Origin: Cellvibrionaceae bacterium 1162T.S.0a.05
GTDB lineage: Bacteria; Pseudomonadota; Gammaproteobacteria; Pseudomonadales; Cellvibrionaceae
Direction of reading: 5' to 3'
DNA: 64,000 nt
NCBI GenBank assembly: GCA_000964245.1
Contig: LANB01000001.1
Span: 1,219,501-1,283,500, forward strand
Shown here: piece after piece, positions 35,605-45,135 of the stretch
How positions within the stretch are numbered: position 1 is the stretch's first letter
How the letters are laid out: every line of letters begins with the position of its first letter
Notes under the pieces: model-generated
The model's input: the letters and a program-made list of their open reading frames with translations, nothing else
What the model was told of the DNA's origin: nothing
Database searches by the model: none
Made by a program: the position numbers and the translations under genes

Positions 35605-36816
35605 ATGATTTTTAGCGACCAGTATCAAAGAGTAGTTAAGGAGTATTCAAAGATTGGGGAAGACCACAAGCAGTACATGTTCGATTGCTTTCGTAACCAT
35701 GAGTTTCCACTCGTATTGTGGAGAAAACTCGGAAAATCCGGTTTATTTAAAGTCGCAGCCGGCAACGATAAAGAACATGCACTTCGTTACATGGCAGCAG
35801 CCTATGAGGGCCTCGCTTATGGCTCCGGTGATTTGGCTTTCTGCATTGCGCCAATCTGCCACGGCGCAATGGCTGTGCCCATTCTTGCGCAATTTGCAAA
35901 AGACAGAAAAATTGTAAAAAAATATCTTGATCAAGCCACCAGCGGAGCCTCGGTTATTTCCTTCGCGGTAACGGAATCAAGCTCAGGAGGAACCGATGCT
36001 TTTCGCTCAGATTGTCGCCTAAGTAGTTATAATGGCACCAAAATCCTCAATGGAAAGAAATGGCACATCACCAGCGCTCCCCACGCTGATTTAATTATGT
36101 GTTGGGCCACGGACGACTATGACTCCCTGGTTGCGGTTCTGGTTGATCCGAAGCAAAAAGGTGTGACTATCGGCGATAAATTACCTTGCGCCGCTGCACG
36201 CACCTCGCCGGTTGGCACGATTGAATTTAAAAATGTTGAGATTTCACCAGATTGCATTCTGCGCTTTAAAAGCGGTAAGCGTGCATTAACCGATGCCTTG
36301 ATCGGTGAGCGAGTGATTTGCACATTCTCCGGTATCGGCTGCATTAAACAAATGATTGAGAAATGCGTGTACTTTTTAAGAAACCGCAAAGTACAAGGCG
36401 TTAAACTTGAAAGACATCAGTACATGCAATACCGCATCACCAAAATGCAGTATGCACTCACTACGCTTGAAGCACTTTCCCACGGCACCCTGAATTTACA
36501 ATGTGCAGGCAATAATGTGGACCTGGAAAGTTCTGTTCTCAAACCCACTGCCGCCAATACCATTTTCGATTGCGCGCGCGAAGCCGGGCAAATTTGTGCG
36601 ACCTACGGTTTACAGGAAGAGAGCCAGTTTTATTCCGCGCTACTCGATGCCTGGGGTGCAATGGTCGGCGGCGGTACCGAAGAAGCACATCGCATGATAG
36701 TTTGGAACAAAATGAAAAAACGCTACAGTGGAAGAAGCCTGAATATTAGCTCAGACAATATTCATATCTGGGAAGAATCAGAAGATTTACTAAAAGAGAT
36801 TAAAAATGCAGTATAA
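35605..36816 (+). CDS. Acyl-CoA dehydrogenase family protein
   Basis: A 403-residue flavoprotein: N-terminal helical domain (1-125), beta domain with ISFAVTESSSGGTDAF (FAD-binding) and NGKKWHITSAPHADL, and a C-terminal helical domain with VYFLRNRKVQG and ICATYGLQEE. In the usual 'YEGTxEIQR' motif the sequence is VGGGTEEAHR, so the common catalytic Glu is Gly356; Glu235 in LIGERVI could take its place, as in isovaleryl-CoA dehydrogenase. It probably oxidises an acyl-thioester to the 2-enoyl form. Third gene of the unit, closed by a terminator hairpin. No carrier protein or ligase is nearby. Confidence 0.85.
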   Translation: MIFSDQYQRVVKEYSKIGEDHKQYMFDCFRNHEFPLVLWRKLGKSGLFKVAAGNDKEHALRYMAAAYEGLAYGSGDLAFCIAPICHGAMAVPILAQFAKDRKIVKKYLDQATSGASVISFAVTESSSGGTDAFRSDCRLSSYNGTKILNGKKWHITSAPHADLIMCWATDDYDSLVAVLVDPKQKGVTIGDKLPCAAARTSPVGTIEFKNVEISPDCILRFKSGKRALTDALIGERVICTFSGIGCIKQMIEKCVYFLRNRKVQGVKLERHQYMQYRITKMQYALTTLEALSHGTLNLQCAGNNVDLESSVLKPTAANTIFDCAREAGQICATYGLQEESQFYSALLDAWGAMVGGGTEEAHRMIVWNKMKKRYSGRSLNISSDNIHIWEESEDLLKEIKNAV

Positions 36817-36823
36817 GAAAGAC

Positions 36824-36858
36824 TTCGTGGTAACTCACTGAGTTACCACGAATATTTT
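36824..36858 (+). terminator. Terminator after the acyl-CoA dehydrogenase gene
   Basis: Perfect 13-bp inverted repeat TTCGTGGTAACTC (36824-36836) and GAGTTACCACGAA (36840-36852) with a 3-nt loop, followed by TATTTT. The T-tract is broken by one A, but the stem is strong and lies 8 bp after the stop. It also lies near the 3' end of the leftward aldo/keto reductase gene. Confidence 0.75.
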
Positions 36859-36887
36859 GCGTTTTAACTTTCACAACAAACTAAAAA

Positions 36888-37808
36888 TCAAGGGACAGGA
36901 AAGCCCTTCGACGCTTCCCAAATTCGATACCATTGCTCACGGTTTAATTTGATTTTTTCAGATTTAACCGCTTGCTCAACGCGCTCAATTTTGCTGGTAC
37001 CCAAAAGGGGAAAAGCATTGCATGGCAACGCCAGGGTCCACGCGTACACAACCTGTTCAAGGCAGTCCGCGTTCACTTCCTCTTTCACGGTATTCAAAGC
37101 TGCAACAACGCGTCTTGCCTGTTCAGTTTCAACCTTGAACAAGGCACCGCCAGCAAGACAAGACCACAACATTGGCCCTACGCCATGGCGTTGACATTGA
37201 TCCAGTAAACCTTCATCAAGGCTTTGCATGTTCAAGGGCGAAAACTCAACCTGATTGGTAATCAAACTACCTCCACAGGCTGCCTGCAATAATTCAAACT
37301 GCTGCAGTGTAAAATTGGACACACCAAACGCGCGCACCTTACCCTGAGCCTTTAATTGTTCGAATGCTTCGGCAACCTCTTCTGCGCGCATTAAAAAATC
37401 CGGGCGGTGAATAAGTAACAAATCTACATAGTCTGTTTGCAACATGCGCAAGGAATTTTCCAGCGACGCAATAATGTGTTCCTTCGAACTATCGTAATGA
37501 TTTACCGCTTGCGCACCGAGCTCACCAAAGCCTTGAGGGCGAATGCCGCATTTGGTAATAATTTCCATCTCGCTACGCAAGGCCGGTTTCAAAGCCAGCG
37601 CCTTACCAAAAGGTTCTTCACTGCCATACACCATTGCGTGGTCCATAGAACTGATACCCAGCTCCAATACACGCTCGATAAAAGCGAGAAGTGTTTGATC
37701 GCTCATACCCCAGTGTTTAACTCGCCAGAAACCGGCAATAATTCGAGAAAATTCCGGGCTGTGCAGTGCTTCGCCCCTGTTCGCCATTTGTGCGCGTGTA
37801 ACAGTCAT
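36888..37808 (-). CDS. Aldo/keto reductase (YdhF-like)
   Basis: A 306-residue NADPH-dependent (beta/alpha)8 oxidoreductase. It has catalytic Asp and Tyr in SSMDHAMVYG, the Lys in EIITKCGI, His in LLLIHRPD, and NADPH-contact GVSNFTLQQ and LLGTSKIERV. It resembles YdhF of enterobacteria, a member of the AKR11/AKR12-like group. No physiological substrate is assigned. It sits alone, 39 bp downstream of ilvA, and may be cotranscribed with it. Confidence 0.9.
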   Translation of the reverse strand: MTVTRAQMANRGEALHSPEFSRIIAGFWRVKHWGMSDQTLLAFIERVLELGISSMDHAMVYGSEEPFGKALALKPALRSEMEIITKCGIRPQGFGELGAQAVNHYDSSKEHIIASLENSLRMLQTDYVDLLLIHRPDFLMRAEEVAEAFEQLKAQGKVRAFGVSNFTLQQFELLQAACGGSLITNQVEFSPLNMQSLDEGLLDQCQRHGVGPMLWSCLAGGALFKVETEQARRVVAALNTVKEEVNADCLEQVVYAWTLALPCNAFPLLGTSKIERVEQAVKSEKIKLNREQWYRIWEASKGFPVP

Positions 37809-37847
37809 GTTGACCTCATGTAATGTTTTTGGAAGGTTTGCGTATCC

Positions 37848-39362
37848 TTACGCTAAAAAACAGCGATACGCTGCGTTTTCAGTTTCATTCCAATAGTTGT
37901 AATTGAGTTCCTTGAGGAGGGCTTCAAACTTGCCGCGTTGTTGTTGCGGAATCTGTAAGCCCACCAATACGCGTCCGAAAGCGGAACCGTGATTGCGGTA
38001 GTGAAACAGGGAAATATTCCAGTTGCCCGCCAGACGCGTGAGAAATTCCAGCAAGGCGCCCGGGCGCTCTGGAAATTCGAAGCGGTAAAGTACTTCGTTT
38101 TCCGTAAAGGGAGCGTGACCGCCGACCATATGACGAATATGAATTTTTGCCATTTCATTATCTGTCATATCAATCAGCTCATAACCCTGCTTTTGCAGTT
38201 TGGCCACAAGCTGTTTGCGGTCATCGGTATGCGGGTTCATTTTTAACCCCAGGAAGATATGCGCCTTCTTTTTGTCGGCATAACGGTAGTTAAATTCAGT
38301 AATGGCGCGCTTACCCAGCATTGCGCAAAATTTACGGTAACTGCCCGCTTCTTCGGGGATGGTTACCGCAAAAATGGCCTCGCGCTTTTCACCAATTTCG
38401 GTGCGTTCAGAAATGTAACCGAGGCGATCAAAATTGGCATTGGCTCCACTCACAACGGCAATCAAATGCTGATCCTTACACTGCGTCTGCTGGGTATATT
38501 TCTTCAAGCCCGCGAGCGCCAGCGCGCCTGAGGGCTCGGCTATTGAGCGGGTATCATCGAAAATATCCTTGATTGCTGCACAAATTTCATCGGTATTCAC
38601 CGTGATACAGGCATCGACACATTGCTTGAGGATGCGCCAATTCTCTTTGCCAACCTTAGCGACCGCAACACCGTCCGCAAAAATACCCACTTGACTGAGT
38701 TGCACGCGTCGGCCCGCTTTCATGGCCGCTTGCAAACACGCCGACTCTTCCGCCTCAACCGCAATCACTTGAATCTCCGGGCGCAAACTCTTTATATAAG
38801 CCGCCATACCCGCACACAATCCGCCCCCTCCAACCGGGATGAAAATGGCATCCAGCTGCCCAGGTTGTTGCCGCAATATTTCCATGGCAATCGTGCCCTG
38901 GCCCGCAATCACATCAACATCATCGTAGGGCGCTATTGGAGTGAGCCGCTTTTGTTCGCACAGTTTTTCTGCGTAGGCTGCCGCTTCATCGTAAGTATCC
39001 CCTTTTAATACGACTTTTGCCCCGAGACGCTGTACCGCATCTGCCTTGATTTGTGGCGTGGTGGTTGGCATAACGATGGTGGCCTTACAACCAATGTGTT
39101 TCGCCGCCATCGCCAAACCCTGGGCATGATTGCCCGCAGACGCTGCAATCACACCGCGTTTTCGCTGCTCTGCATCAAGCAAACGCAATTTGTTGTAGGC
39201 TCCACGAATTTTGAAGGAAAACACAGGCTGCAAGTCTTCCCGCTTGAGTTGCACATTGTTCTGCAAGCGGCGGGAGATTAGAGGGGCGGCATCGAGCGGT
39301 GTTTCCACCGCCAGATCGTAGATACGGGCATCCAGAATGCGCTTGAGATAAGTTTCTGGCAT
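37848..39362 (-). CDS. ilvA: Threonine ammonia-lyase, biosynthetic
   Basis: A 504-residue PLP enzyme: PLP Lys51 in VFSFKIRGAYN, the phosphate-binding loop GGGGLCAGMAAY, and SAGNHAQGLAMAA. The C-terminal ~180 residues contain two ACT-like regulatory modules (KREAIFAVTIPEEAGSY; LYRFEFPERPGALLEFL), so feedback inhibition by isoleucine is expected. It makes 2-oxobutanoate for isoleucine. In Pseudomonas ilvA is adjacent to rpiA; here the two are separated by the PKD/ricin gene. Confidence 0.96.
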   Translation of the reverse strand: MPETYLKRILDARIYDLAVETPLDAAPLISRRLQNNVQLKREDLQPVFSFKIRGAYNKLRLLDAEQRKRGVIAASAGNHAQGLAMAAKHIGCKATIVMPTTTPQIKADAVQRLGAKVVLKGDTYDEAAAYAEKLCEQKRLTPIAPYDDVDVIAGQGTIAMEILRQQPGQLDAIFIPVGGGGLCAGMAAYIKSLRPEIQVIAVEAEESACLQAAMKAGRRVQLSQVGIFADGVAVAKVGKENWRILKQCVDACITVNTDEICAAIKDIFDDTRSIAEPSGALALAGLKKYTQQTQCKDQHLIAVVSGANANFDRLGYISERTEIGEKREAIFAVTIPEEAGSYRKFCAMLGKRAITEFNYRYADKKKAHIFLGLKMNPHTDDRKQLVAKLQKQGYELIDMTDNEMAKIHIRHMVGGHAPFTENEVLYRFEFPERPGALLEFLTRLAGNWNISLFHYRNHGSAFGRVLVGLQIPQQQRGKFEALLKELNYNYWNETENAAYRCFLA

Positions 39363-39501
39363 AGCGCTGTTACATCCTGCTTACTAAAAGTCGCAGTTTG
39401 CATGATTTTTGTAGCGGCCAGCAAGCAGTGTAAACTTAAACCACACATTTACACTGCCAGCTCACACCACAAAGCCTGGCGCTATGATTATTCCCGTTAA
39501 A

Positions 39502-42177
39502 TCAGGGCTGAATCATCCAACGCTGACTGGGCCAATTATTATTGGGCTGTGCTTTTAAGTCAGAGTAATCACCGTTGTTACTTGCCGTAAGGTAATAACC
39601 CGACCAAACATTTTTAATTAAAACGGCAGGTCCACTACCCGAAACAGCTTCGATGATCCACTGCTGGCTACCCCAATCATCAACGTAATCATACAAAACC
39701 ACATCCGCATAATTACTTTCGTTTTGCACGTTAAGATAAAGGCCCGTTACCGTATTGCGTAACCTGACATAGTCGGTACCGACCACAGGCTCAACAACCC
39801 AATCCTGAGTATCCCAGGCTGGTGTGTTGGGTTGCACACGAACATCCGCATTATTGCCTGAACCTGCTGCTGTGAGAATACGACCAGACCAGGCGCTCAC
39901 AATTTTAGCTTCGTAAATTTCAGGCGCGGCAGTGCAATCATAGAATTTGACAACATAGTTTGAACATTGGCCATCGACTTGATCCGTGTTGTTACAAATT
40001 AAACCGTTACGGTCAAATTTCGCTAACCGATCTGCAGGCCCAATCACGCTGTGAAAAATGCCATCCTGTGAAGTATATGTTGCACGAATACCGGTCGTGA
40101 TTTCATCGCTATTACACACCTCAGTGTGAACGGATCTCGTTTCATGATCACCGGCGCCATCCCAATCTCCCCACGGCGTATCGCGGTAATTCAGGCCAGT
40201 CCAATATTCTTCGCCGTCGGATTTTTTACAATAATATTCAATGGAATAATCATCACACAGACCATCAGCTTGATCCGAATTCACGCAGACCAAACCCTCT
40301 TTGCCATTAAACACGCGAAGATTATCTGTAATCGTACTCGGGTGTACATTCAGATCACTGTCGACCACATGCGCAACAATTTGACCGGGCACTTCGCAGT
40401 ATTCCAATAAGGTTTCAAACTGCAGCCGCGCTTCACTGAACAATTCTCTATCACTGTCATTTGGACCCGACAAGGGCGTATCACGATTGATCCAGGTGTA
40501 ATCACTTTCGTCGGCAGAACCCGTTTCCGGGTTATTTGCTGGCATGACACCCTGGTCGTAGATACTAGCATCCGCAATTACGGTATCAGCAGCGTGGTAA
40601 ATCACTGAGAGAATACCGGGCAACAAATTGAACGTGGTTGTGCCCTCATCAATATCCCCTTGGGTCGAGAGGTAACCGATGGAATGGCAACCATTTGCAC
40701 AGGTCAGTTCACTGGGCACGTTAAAGTCAGCGGCCATATCCTTGAAGCTTTGAAAAGTCTCTCCCACGATATGGTAATCCCCATTAATAATATCCGGATT
40801 ATCCTCGTCTCGAACCAAACCAAAGGTATCGTGACCATCGTTCAACAAACCAAATTTTGAAAGGAAAGGCGCAATGCGTGGCGAAGCAATATAGGGACCT
40901 GCAACGTGGCAATCTACACAGGGAAGTTCCCGTTTTAAATCAATAGGCGGCACCCAGTATTTTGATTCCGGCGTGCCTGGGGCTGCGTTCGCTGCAATGG
41001 TGGGCGAAACGAGAATAGAAGGCGAAAACTCGTCTTCTTCATGCGCCTTAAAAAAACAGGTATTGCCGTTTTCTCGGTTGTGTAGAATCATTTCGATTGA
41101 GGCCGCTTTTGCGAAAGGCGGTTCAGGTTGGCCTTCCTCATTGGACAACCAACGACAAGCAAATACCAGATCAACCTTATCTGTAATGGTTCTGTGCCCG
41201 ACATAATCGTTAATTGGGCCAGACTGCGCAAACAATTCACCTTCCGCGCAATTCATTGTCGCAGGGATATCATCATCGTCGAATTCCAGGGCTGATTTAC
41301 AGCTATCCACATAGCTCTCAAAGGTTTCTGAGGGATAGGCTTTAATCTCTACTTCCGCACTGTCACTGTTACCGTTCATATCCGTCACCGTTAAAATGGC
41401 GGTGTAGTTTCCAGGCGTTAAATAGTCAAAATTGTTGGGTACTGAAGTGTCACCTTCAAAATCATCCGAGCCATCGCCCGGACTCCAAACGTGAGTGCAT
41501 GTATTATCAGCACAATAAGAACTGATCCCCGTAAACTGAGTGTGAAGCGGGACTTCCCCCTCTGTTTCCGTTGTGTTGCGAGGGTCGGCAACCACTTTTG
41601 CACCAACCGCGCGTACCTGAATATTCATTACACGTGAGTCTGTTAAACCAGCGGTATCCGTTACCGTCAACGTGACTTCATACAAACCCGGCGTCGAGAA
41701 GGTATGAGACGCTGTGACTCCCGTATCAGTGTTGCTGCCACCGAAATCCCAGGCATAACTGACAATACCGTCATCGTCCTCAGACGAACTGCCATCAAAA
41801 GTAAAGGCTAATGGCGCTTCTCCCCTGCCTGTGATCGGGCCCGAGGTAACTTTGAAGCTCGCTCTCGGCGGGACATCTTCATTAGGCACAACAAATTCCA
41901 AAAATTTGGCCAATTGCTCGGCGCAGCTATCCACGCAGCTCGCCGGAGAATCCAGCGGCATTGCGTTATTGATATAAACAGTTAGTGCATCCAGGTCCGC
42001 AAAGTTATTTAAATCAATCGGTGTCGCGCCGGAAGTCGGCCCGGGAATCGGCCCGTGACAGTCACTGCACATACTTCCATAATCGGCAACGTGTTCGGCA
42101 GTTGCACACAGGGCTATAAAACCGCTGAGCACAAGCGCCAGGTGCACAACGAGTCGTTTTGAATTCAATGTTCTCAT
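39502..42177 (-). CDS. Secreted PKD / CxxCH / ricin-type lectin protein
   Basis: An 891-residue exported protein. The signal peptide ends at ATA (residues 25-27). Next is CSDCH (37-41), a c-type heme-like motif. Two PKD-like domains follow (residues ~100-195 and ~198-290; YAWDFGG and HVWSPGDG cores). A central region (~300-600) has a second CVDCH (~420) and a CANGCH (CxxxCH, ~492). The C-terminal ~140 residues (ending QRWMIQP) form a ricin-type beta-trefoil with three QxW-type repeats (TQDWVVEP, SQQWIIEA, SQRWMIQP). It probably carries hemes and binds polysaccharide outside the cytoplasm; it could pass electrons to oxidases acting on polysaccharide. That role is inference. Upstream lie two LacI-type operators. 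Confidence 0.72.
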   Translation of the reverse strand: MRTLNSKRLVVHLALVLSGFIALCATAEHVADYGSMCSDCHGPIPGPTSGATPIDLNNFADLDALTVYINNAMPLDSPASCVDSCAEQLAKFLEFVVPNEDVPPRASFKVTSGPITGRGEAPLAFTFDGSSSEDDDGIVSYAWDFGGSNTDTGVTASHTFSTPGLYEVTLTVTDTAGLTDSRVMNIQVRAVGAKVVADPRNTTETEGEVPLHTQFTGISSYCADNTCTHVWSPGDGSDDFEGDTSVPNNFDYLTPGNYTAILTVTDMNGNSDSAEVEIKAYPSETFESYVDSCKSALEFDDDDIPATMNCAEGELFAQSGPINDYVGHRTITDKVDLVFACRWLSNEEGQPEPPFAKAASIEMILHNRENGNTCFFKAHEEDEFSPSILVSPTIAANAAPGTPESKYWVPPIDLKRELPCVDCHVAGPYIASPRIAPFLSKFGLLNDGHDTFGLVRDEDNPDIINGDYHIVGETFQSFKDMAADFNVPSELTCANGCHSIGYLSTQGDIDEGTTTFNLLPGILSVIYHAADTVIADASIYDQGVMPANNPETGSADESDYTWINRDTPLSGPNDSDRELFSEARLQFETLLEYCEVPGQIVAHVVDSDLNVHPSTITDNLRVFNGKEGLVCVNSDQADGLCDDYSIEYYCKKSDGEEYWTGLNYRDTPWGDWDGAGDHETRSVHTEVCNSDEITTGIRATYTSQDGIFHSVIGPADRLAKFDRNGLICNNTDQVDGQCSNYVVKFYDCTAAPEIYEAKIVSAWSGRILTAAGSGNNADVRVQPNTPAWDTQDWVVEPVVGTDYVRLRNTVTGLYLNVQNESNYADVVLYDYVDDWGSQQWIIEAVSGSGPAVLIKNVWSGYYLTASNNGDYSDLKAQPNNNWPSQRWMIQP

Positions 42178-42852
42178 TATCGTAAACCTCTTTTATTCCG
42201 TTATTGTTTCTTACCTCGGCAAACCTCAGCTCTTTTCCCGAACAACAAAAATTCCATCGAAGTTAAAAGACTTTGCACAGCTTCCTGGCTTTGGATCTCA
42301 CCTCAACAAAGCGCCCTTATTGTAGGGTTGACAAACATAATATGAAAACGTTTACTTTTGAGATCCCATAGACATCCCGCACTTTATTCACGCTACAGGC
42401 CCCTAATTTCACGCATAACAGCTACGGGGCTCCCGAAGAAAGTAAACGTTTACAAACAACATCAAGCCAGCGGAGCTGGAGGTGTTAAGCCTCACCCATC
42501 AACTGGTACAGACTTATGTATATAAAGATGTCTTTGGAGCAAGAAGTAATCACGCAAGCGAGGATTTTTCGCCATTCAATTCATTGCTATGCAATTTGCT
42601 CCAAAAACCTTTCAATTTATTGTCCACAACAGAGATTTTTTTTGAATATACAAGTGGGGTTGATTGACTGTGCATTGAGATCACACCCATCTCGCCTACC
42701 AAGTGCCACATTCCGCTCCCCTGTATTGTGCCCAAAACCGCTCACCGCCCCTTGAAACTGTCTCGGTTTGTGGAGGAGCGATTTCAGGATCTTGCTGTTT
42801 CAGCTAAGGGGAATTCCGCGTAAAATAGCGGCTTTTTCGAAGTGACCTCCCG
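42178..42852. other. Long intergenic region between the PKD/ricin gene and rpiA
   Basis: A 675-bp divergent region. It holds the operator pair described separately, an AGAGG ribosome-binding site for the leftward gene, and a TAAAAT box at 42820-42825, 17 bp after TTTCAG, which may be the rpiA promoter (weak -35). Frames at 42482-42755 lack ribosome-binding sites and are not called. Confidence 0.5.
42344..42453. promoter_or_regulatory. Pair of LacI-family-type operators
   Basis: GTAAACGTTTAC (42442-42453) is a perfect 12-bp palindrome; GAAAACGTTTAC (42344-42355) matches it at 11 of 12 positions, 98 bp away. The AACGTT core with flanking A/T resembles sites of LacI/GalR-type sugar regulators. 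They lie 167-276 bp upstream of the leftward PKD/ricin gene, and 400-500 bp before rightward rpiA. The former is the likelier target. A TTGACA is at 42329-42334 on the + strand. Confidence 0.6.
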
Positions 42853-43524
42853 ATGACCCCCGACGAACTTAAACTCGCTGTAGCAAAGGCGGCTGTTGAT
42901 TATGTCGTTCCCAAGCTCGAAAGCGATTCCATAATTGGTATTGGCACTGGCTCAACAGCCAATTACTTCATTGACCTGCTGGCCGAACACAAAGGCAAAT
43001 TTGAGGGTGCGGTATCCAGCTCCAAAGCCTCAACAGAACGTCTGGAGAAACACGGCATCCCCGTCTATGGCTTGAACGGGGTGGAAGTACTGGGCTTTTA
43101 TATCGACGGTGCCGATGAGAGCAATCATAAATTGCAATTAATTAAAGGCGGTGGCGGCGCCCTCACGCGGGAAAAAATTGTCGCCGCGTGCTCCGAGGTC
43201 TTTGTGTGTATTGCCGATGAAAGTAAATGGGTGGAAACCCTTGGTAAATTCCCGCTACCCGTCGAAGTCATCCCCATGGCGCGCGCCTATGTGCAAACTG
43301 AAATTAAACGTCTGGGTGGCAAGCCTGTTTATCGTCATGGCTTTGTCACGGATAACGGCAATGAAATCCTCGATGTGCACGATCTCGACATTCAGAATGC
43401 CATTGAACTGGAAAAACAACTCAATCAAATTACCGGTGTCGTAACAAATGGATTGTTTGCAGCTCGCCCCGCTGACATTCTTTTTCTCGGCACACAAAAA
43501 GGCGTAGAGGTTAAGAAAGCATGA
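42853..43524 (+). CDS. rpiA: Ribose-5-phosphate isomerase A
   Basis: A 223-residue Rpi[14 protein letters not shown] (substrate loop), [27 protein letters not shown] (cut at 80) with the catalytic Asp/Glu/Lys residues, and [14 protein letters not shown] at the end. It interconverts ribose 5-phosphate and ribulose 5-phosphate. Its stop overlaps the serA start (ATGA). Confidence 0.96.
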   Translation: MTPDELKLAVAKAAVDYVVPKLESDSIIGIGTGSTANYFIDLLAEHKGKFEGAVSSSKASTERLEKHGIPVYGLNGVEVLGFYIDGADESNHKLQLIKGGGGALTREKIVAACSEVFVCIADESKWVETLGKFPLPVEVIPMARAYVQTEIKRLGGKPVYRHGFVTDNGNEILDVHDLDIQNAIELEKQLNQITGVVTNGLFAARPADILFLGTQKGVEVKKA

Positions 43525-44759
43525 GTGCAGCAGCGCAAATTTCACTTGATAAAGAAAAAATTAAATTTGTGTTACTCGAAGGCGTACATCAAAGCGCGGT
43601 CGAAAGCTTAAAACACGCCGGCTATGCCAATGTGGTGTATCACAAGAAAGCACTGAGTGGAGAGGACTTACTGGCAGAAATTAAAGATGCACACTTTGTT
43701 GGCATTCGTTCGCGTACACAACTTACGCGCGACGTAATTGAACACTGCAACAGGCTTGTCGCGGTAGGTTGTTTTTGTATTGGTACCAATCAGGTTGATT
43801 TGCAAGCGGCACAAGAACACGGCGTCGCCGTTTTCAATGCACCTTTTTCCAATACACGCAGCGTTGCCGAATTAGTGATCGCAGAAGCGATTCTGTTGCT
43901 GCGTGACATTCCTGCAAAAAATGCCGGCTGTCATCGCGGCGAATGGCTGAAGTCCGCACTGGGTTCCTACGAAATTCGCGGTAAAACAATCGGCATTGTG
44001 GGTTACGGCTCAATTGGTTCACAAGTAAGTGTGCTAGCGGAGTCACTCGGCATGAAAGTGGTTTTTTACGATGCTATCAGCAAACTTCCTATGGGAAATG
44101 CACACCCCTACAAAAAGCTTGAAGACTTATTGGCAGTGTCTGATGTTGTAAGTTTGCATGTGCCGGAAAACCCGGCAACAAAAAATATGATGGGAGCAAA
44201 ACAACTCGCCGCCATGAAACAGGGTGCCATTTTACTCAATGCCTCGCGTGGTACGGTTGTTGATATTGATGCCTTAGCTGCGGCACTTGAAAGTAAACAT
44301 CTCGCCGGTGCGGCAATTGATGTGTTCCCCGTTGAGCCCAAAGGCAATGATGAAGAATTTATGAGTCCTCTCCGTAAATTTGATAATGTGATTCTCACGC
44401 CGCATATCGGGGGTTCCACCATGGAAGCCCAGGAAAACATCGGGGTAGAAGTTGCAGAGAAACTGATCAAATATTCTGATAACGGCACGACCACTTCGTC
44501 CGTTAACTTCCCGGAAGTGGCCTTACCCACACACGAAAATGTTCACCGCCTGTTGCACGTCCATAAAAACGTACCCGGCGTCATGACCGCCATCAACCAG
44601 ATTTTTTCTGAAAATAACATCAATATCGCTGGGCAGTACCTGCAAACCAACGCCAAAGTCGGCTACGTGGTGATTGATGTAGATTCGGATTATTCTGATT
44701 TGGCTTTACAGCAACTCAGGGAAGTGGAAGGCACAGTGCGCTGCCGAGTACTATTTTGA
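43521..44759 (+). CDS. serA: D-3-phosphoglycerate dehydrogenase
   Basis: A 412-residue SerA of the E. coli type: NAD-binding [13 protein letters not shown], catalytic Arg in NASRGTVVD, Glu in DVFPVEPKG, and His in [15 protein letters not shown]. The C-terminal ACT domain (about residues 335-412) gives serine feedback. First step of serine synthesis. It overlaps rpiA by 4 bp, so translation is coupled. The pair matches the rpiA-serA adjacency in other gammaproteobacteria. Confidence 0.96.
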   Translation: MSAAAQISLDKEKIKFVLLEGVHQSAVESLKHAGYANVVYHKKALSGEDLLAEIKDAHFVGIRSRTQLTRDVIEHCNRLVAVGCFCIGTNQVDLQAAQEHGVAVFNAPFSNTRSVAELVIAEAILLLRDIPAKNAGCHRGEWLKSALGSYEIRGKTIGIVGYGSIGSQVSVLAESLGMKVVFYDAISKLPMGNAHPYKKLEDLLAVSDVVSLHVPENPATKNMMGAKQLAAMKQGAILLNASRGTVVDIDALAAALESKHLAGAAIDVFPVEPKGNDEEFMSPLRKFDNVILTPHIGGSTMEAQENIGVEVAEKLIKYSDNGTTTSSVNFPEVALPTHENVHRLLHVHKNVPGVMTAINQIFSENNINIAGQYLQTNAKVGYVVIDVDSDYSDLALQQLREVEGTVRCRVLF

Positions 44760-45135
44760 ATTCTCGAGGGACAAGGGTCCGAGTTCGCCATACAACTTTA
44801 GTGACAAAATTCATTAAAGTATTGCAGTCGATACTCAAACCCTACTAGCTCTGCGTTTCCAGTCAGCCATACAAAATTCAAGCGGTATTGTTTGGCTGAC
44901 CGCCTCTTCTATCAACAATGAGAAATAAACAGACCAAAACCAGGATTTCAGATTAAGGAAGCTAATAGATTAAGTTTGACCTTAGTCACAAAGAGTTAAA
45001 GCAAATCTACAAATCCTGTTCCAGGCGCTCTTTCTTGAGAGTTTTCAGACACCGAATCTCATATTAATCAACATAACAGTCTACATTTACATGTAGCAAT
45101 TAATGTTAGAGCCGTATTAATTGAGGTGCTGAGTA
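44760..45135. other. Intergenic region, no gene seen
   Basis: 376 bp after serA, AT-rich towards its right end. CTACATTTACATGTAG at 45081-45096 is a small palindrome about 40 bp before the lipoprotein ATG and could be an operator. No clear terminator follows serA. Confidence 0.4.

Noticed and set aside
42482-42755. Two overlapping plus-strand frames in the rpiA upstream region
   Set aside because: No ribosome-binding site, no recognisable protein, overlap with regulatory sites.
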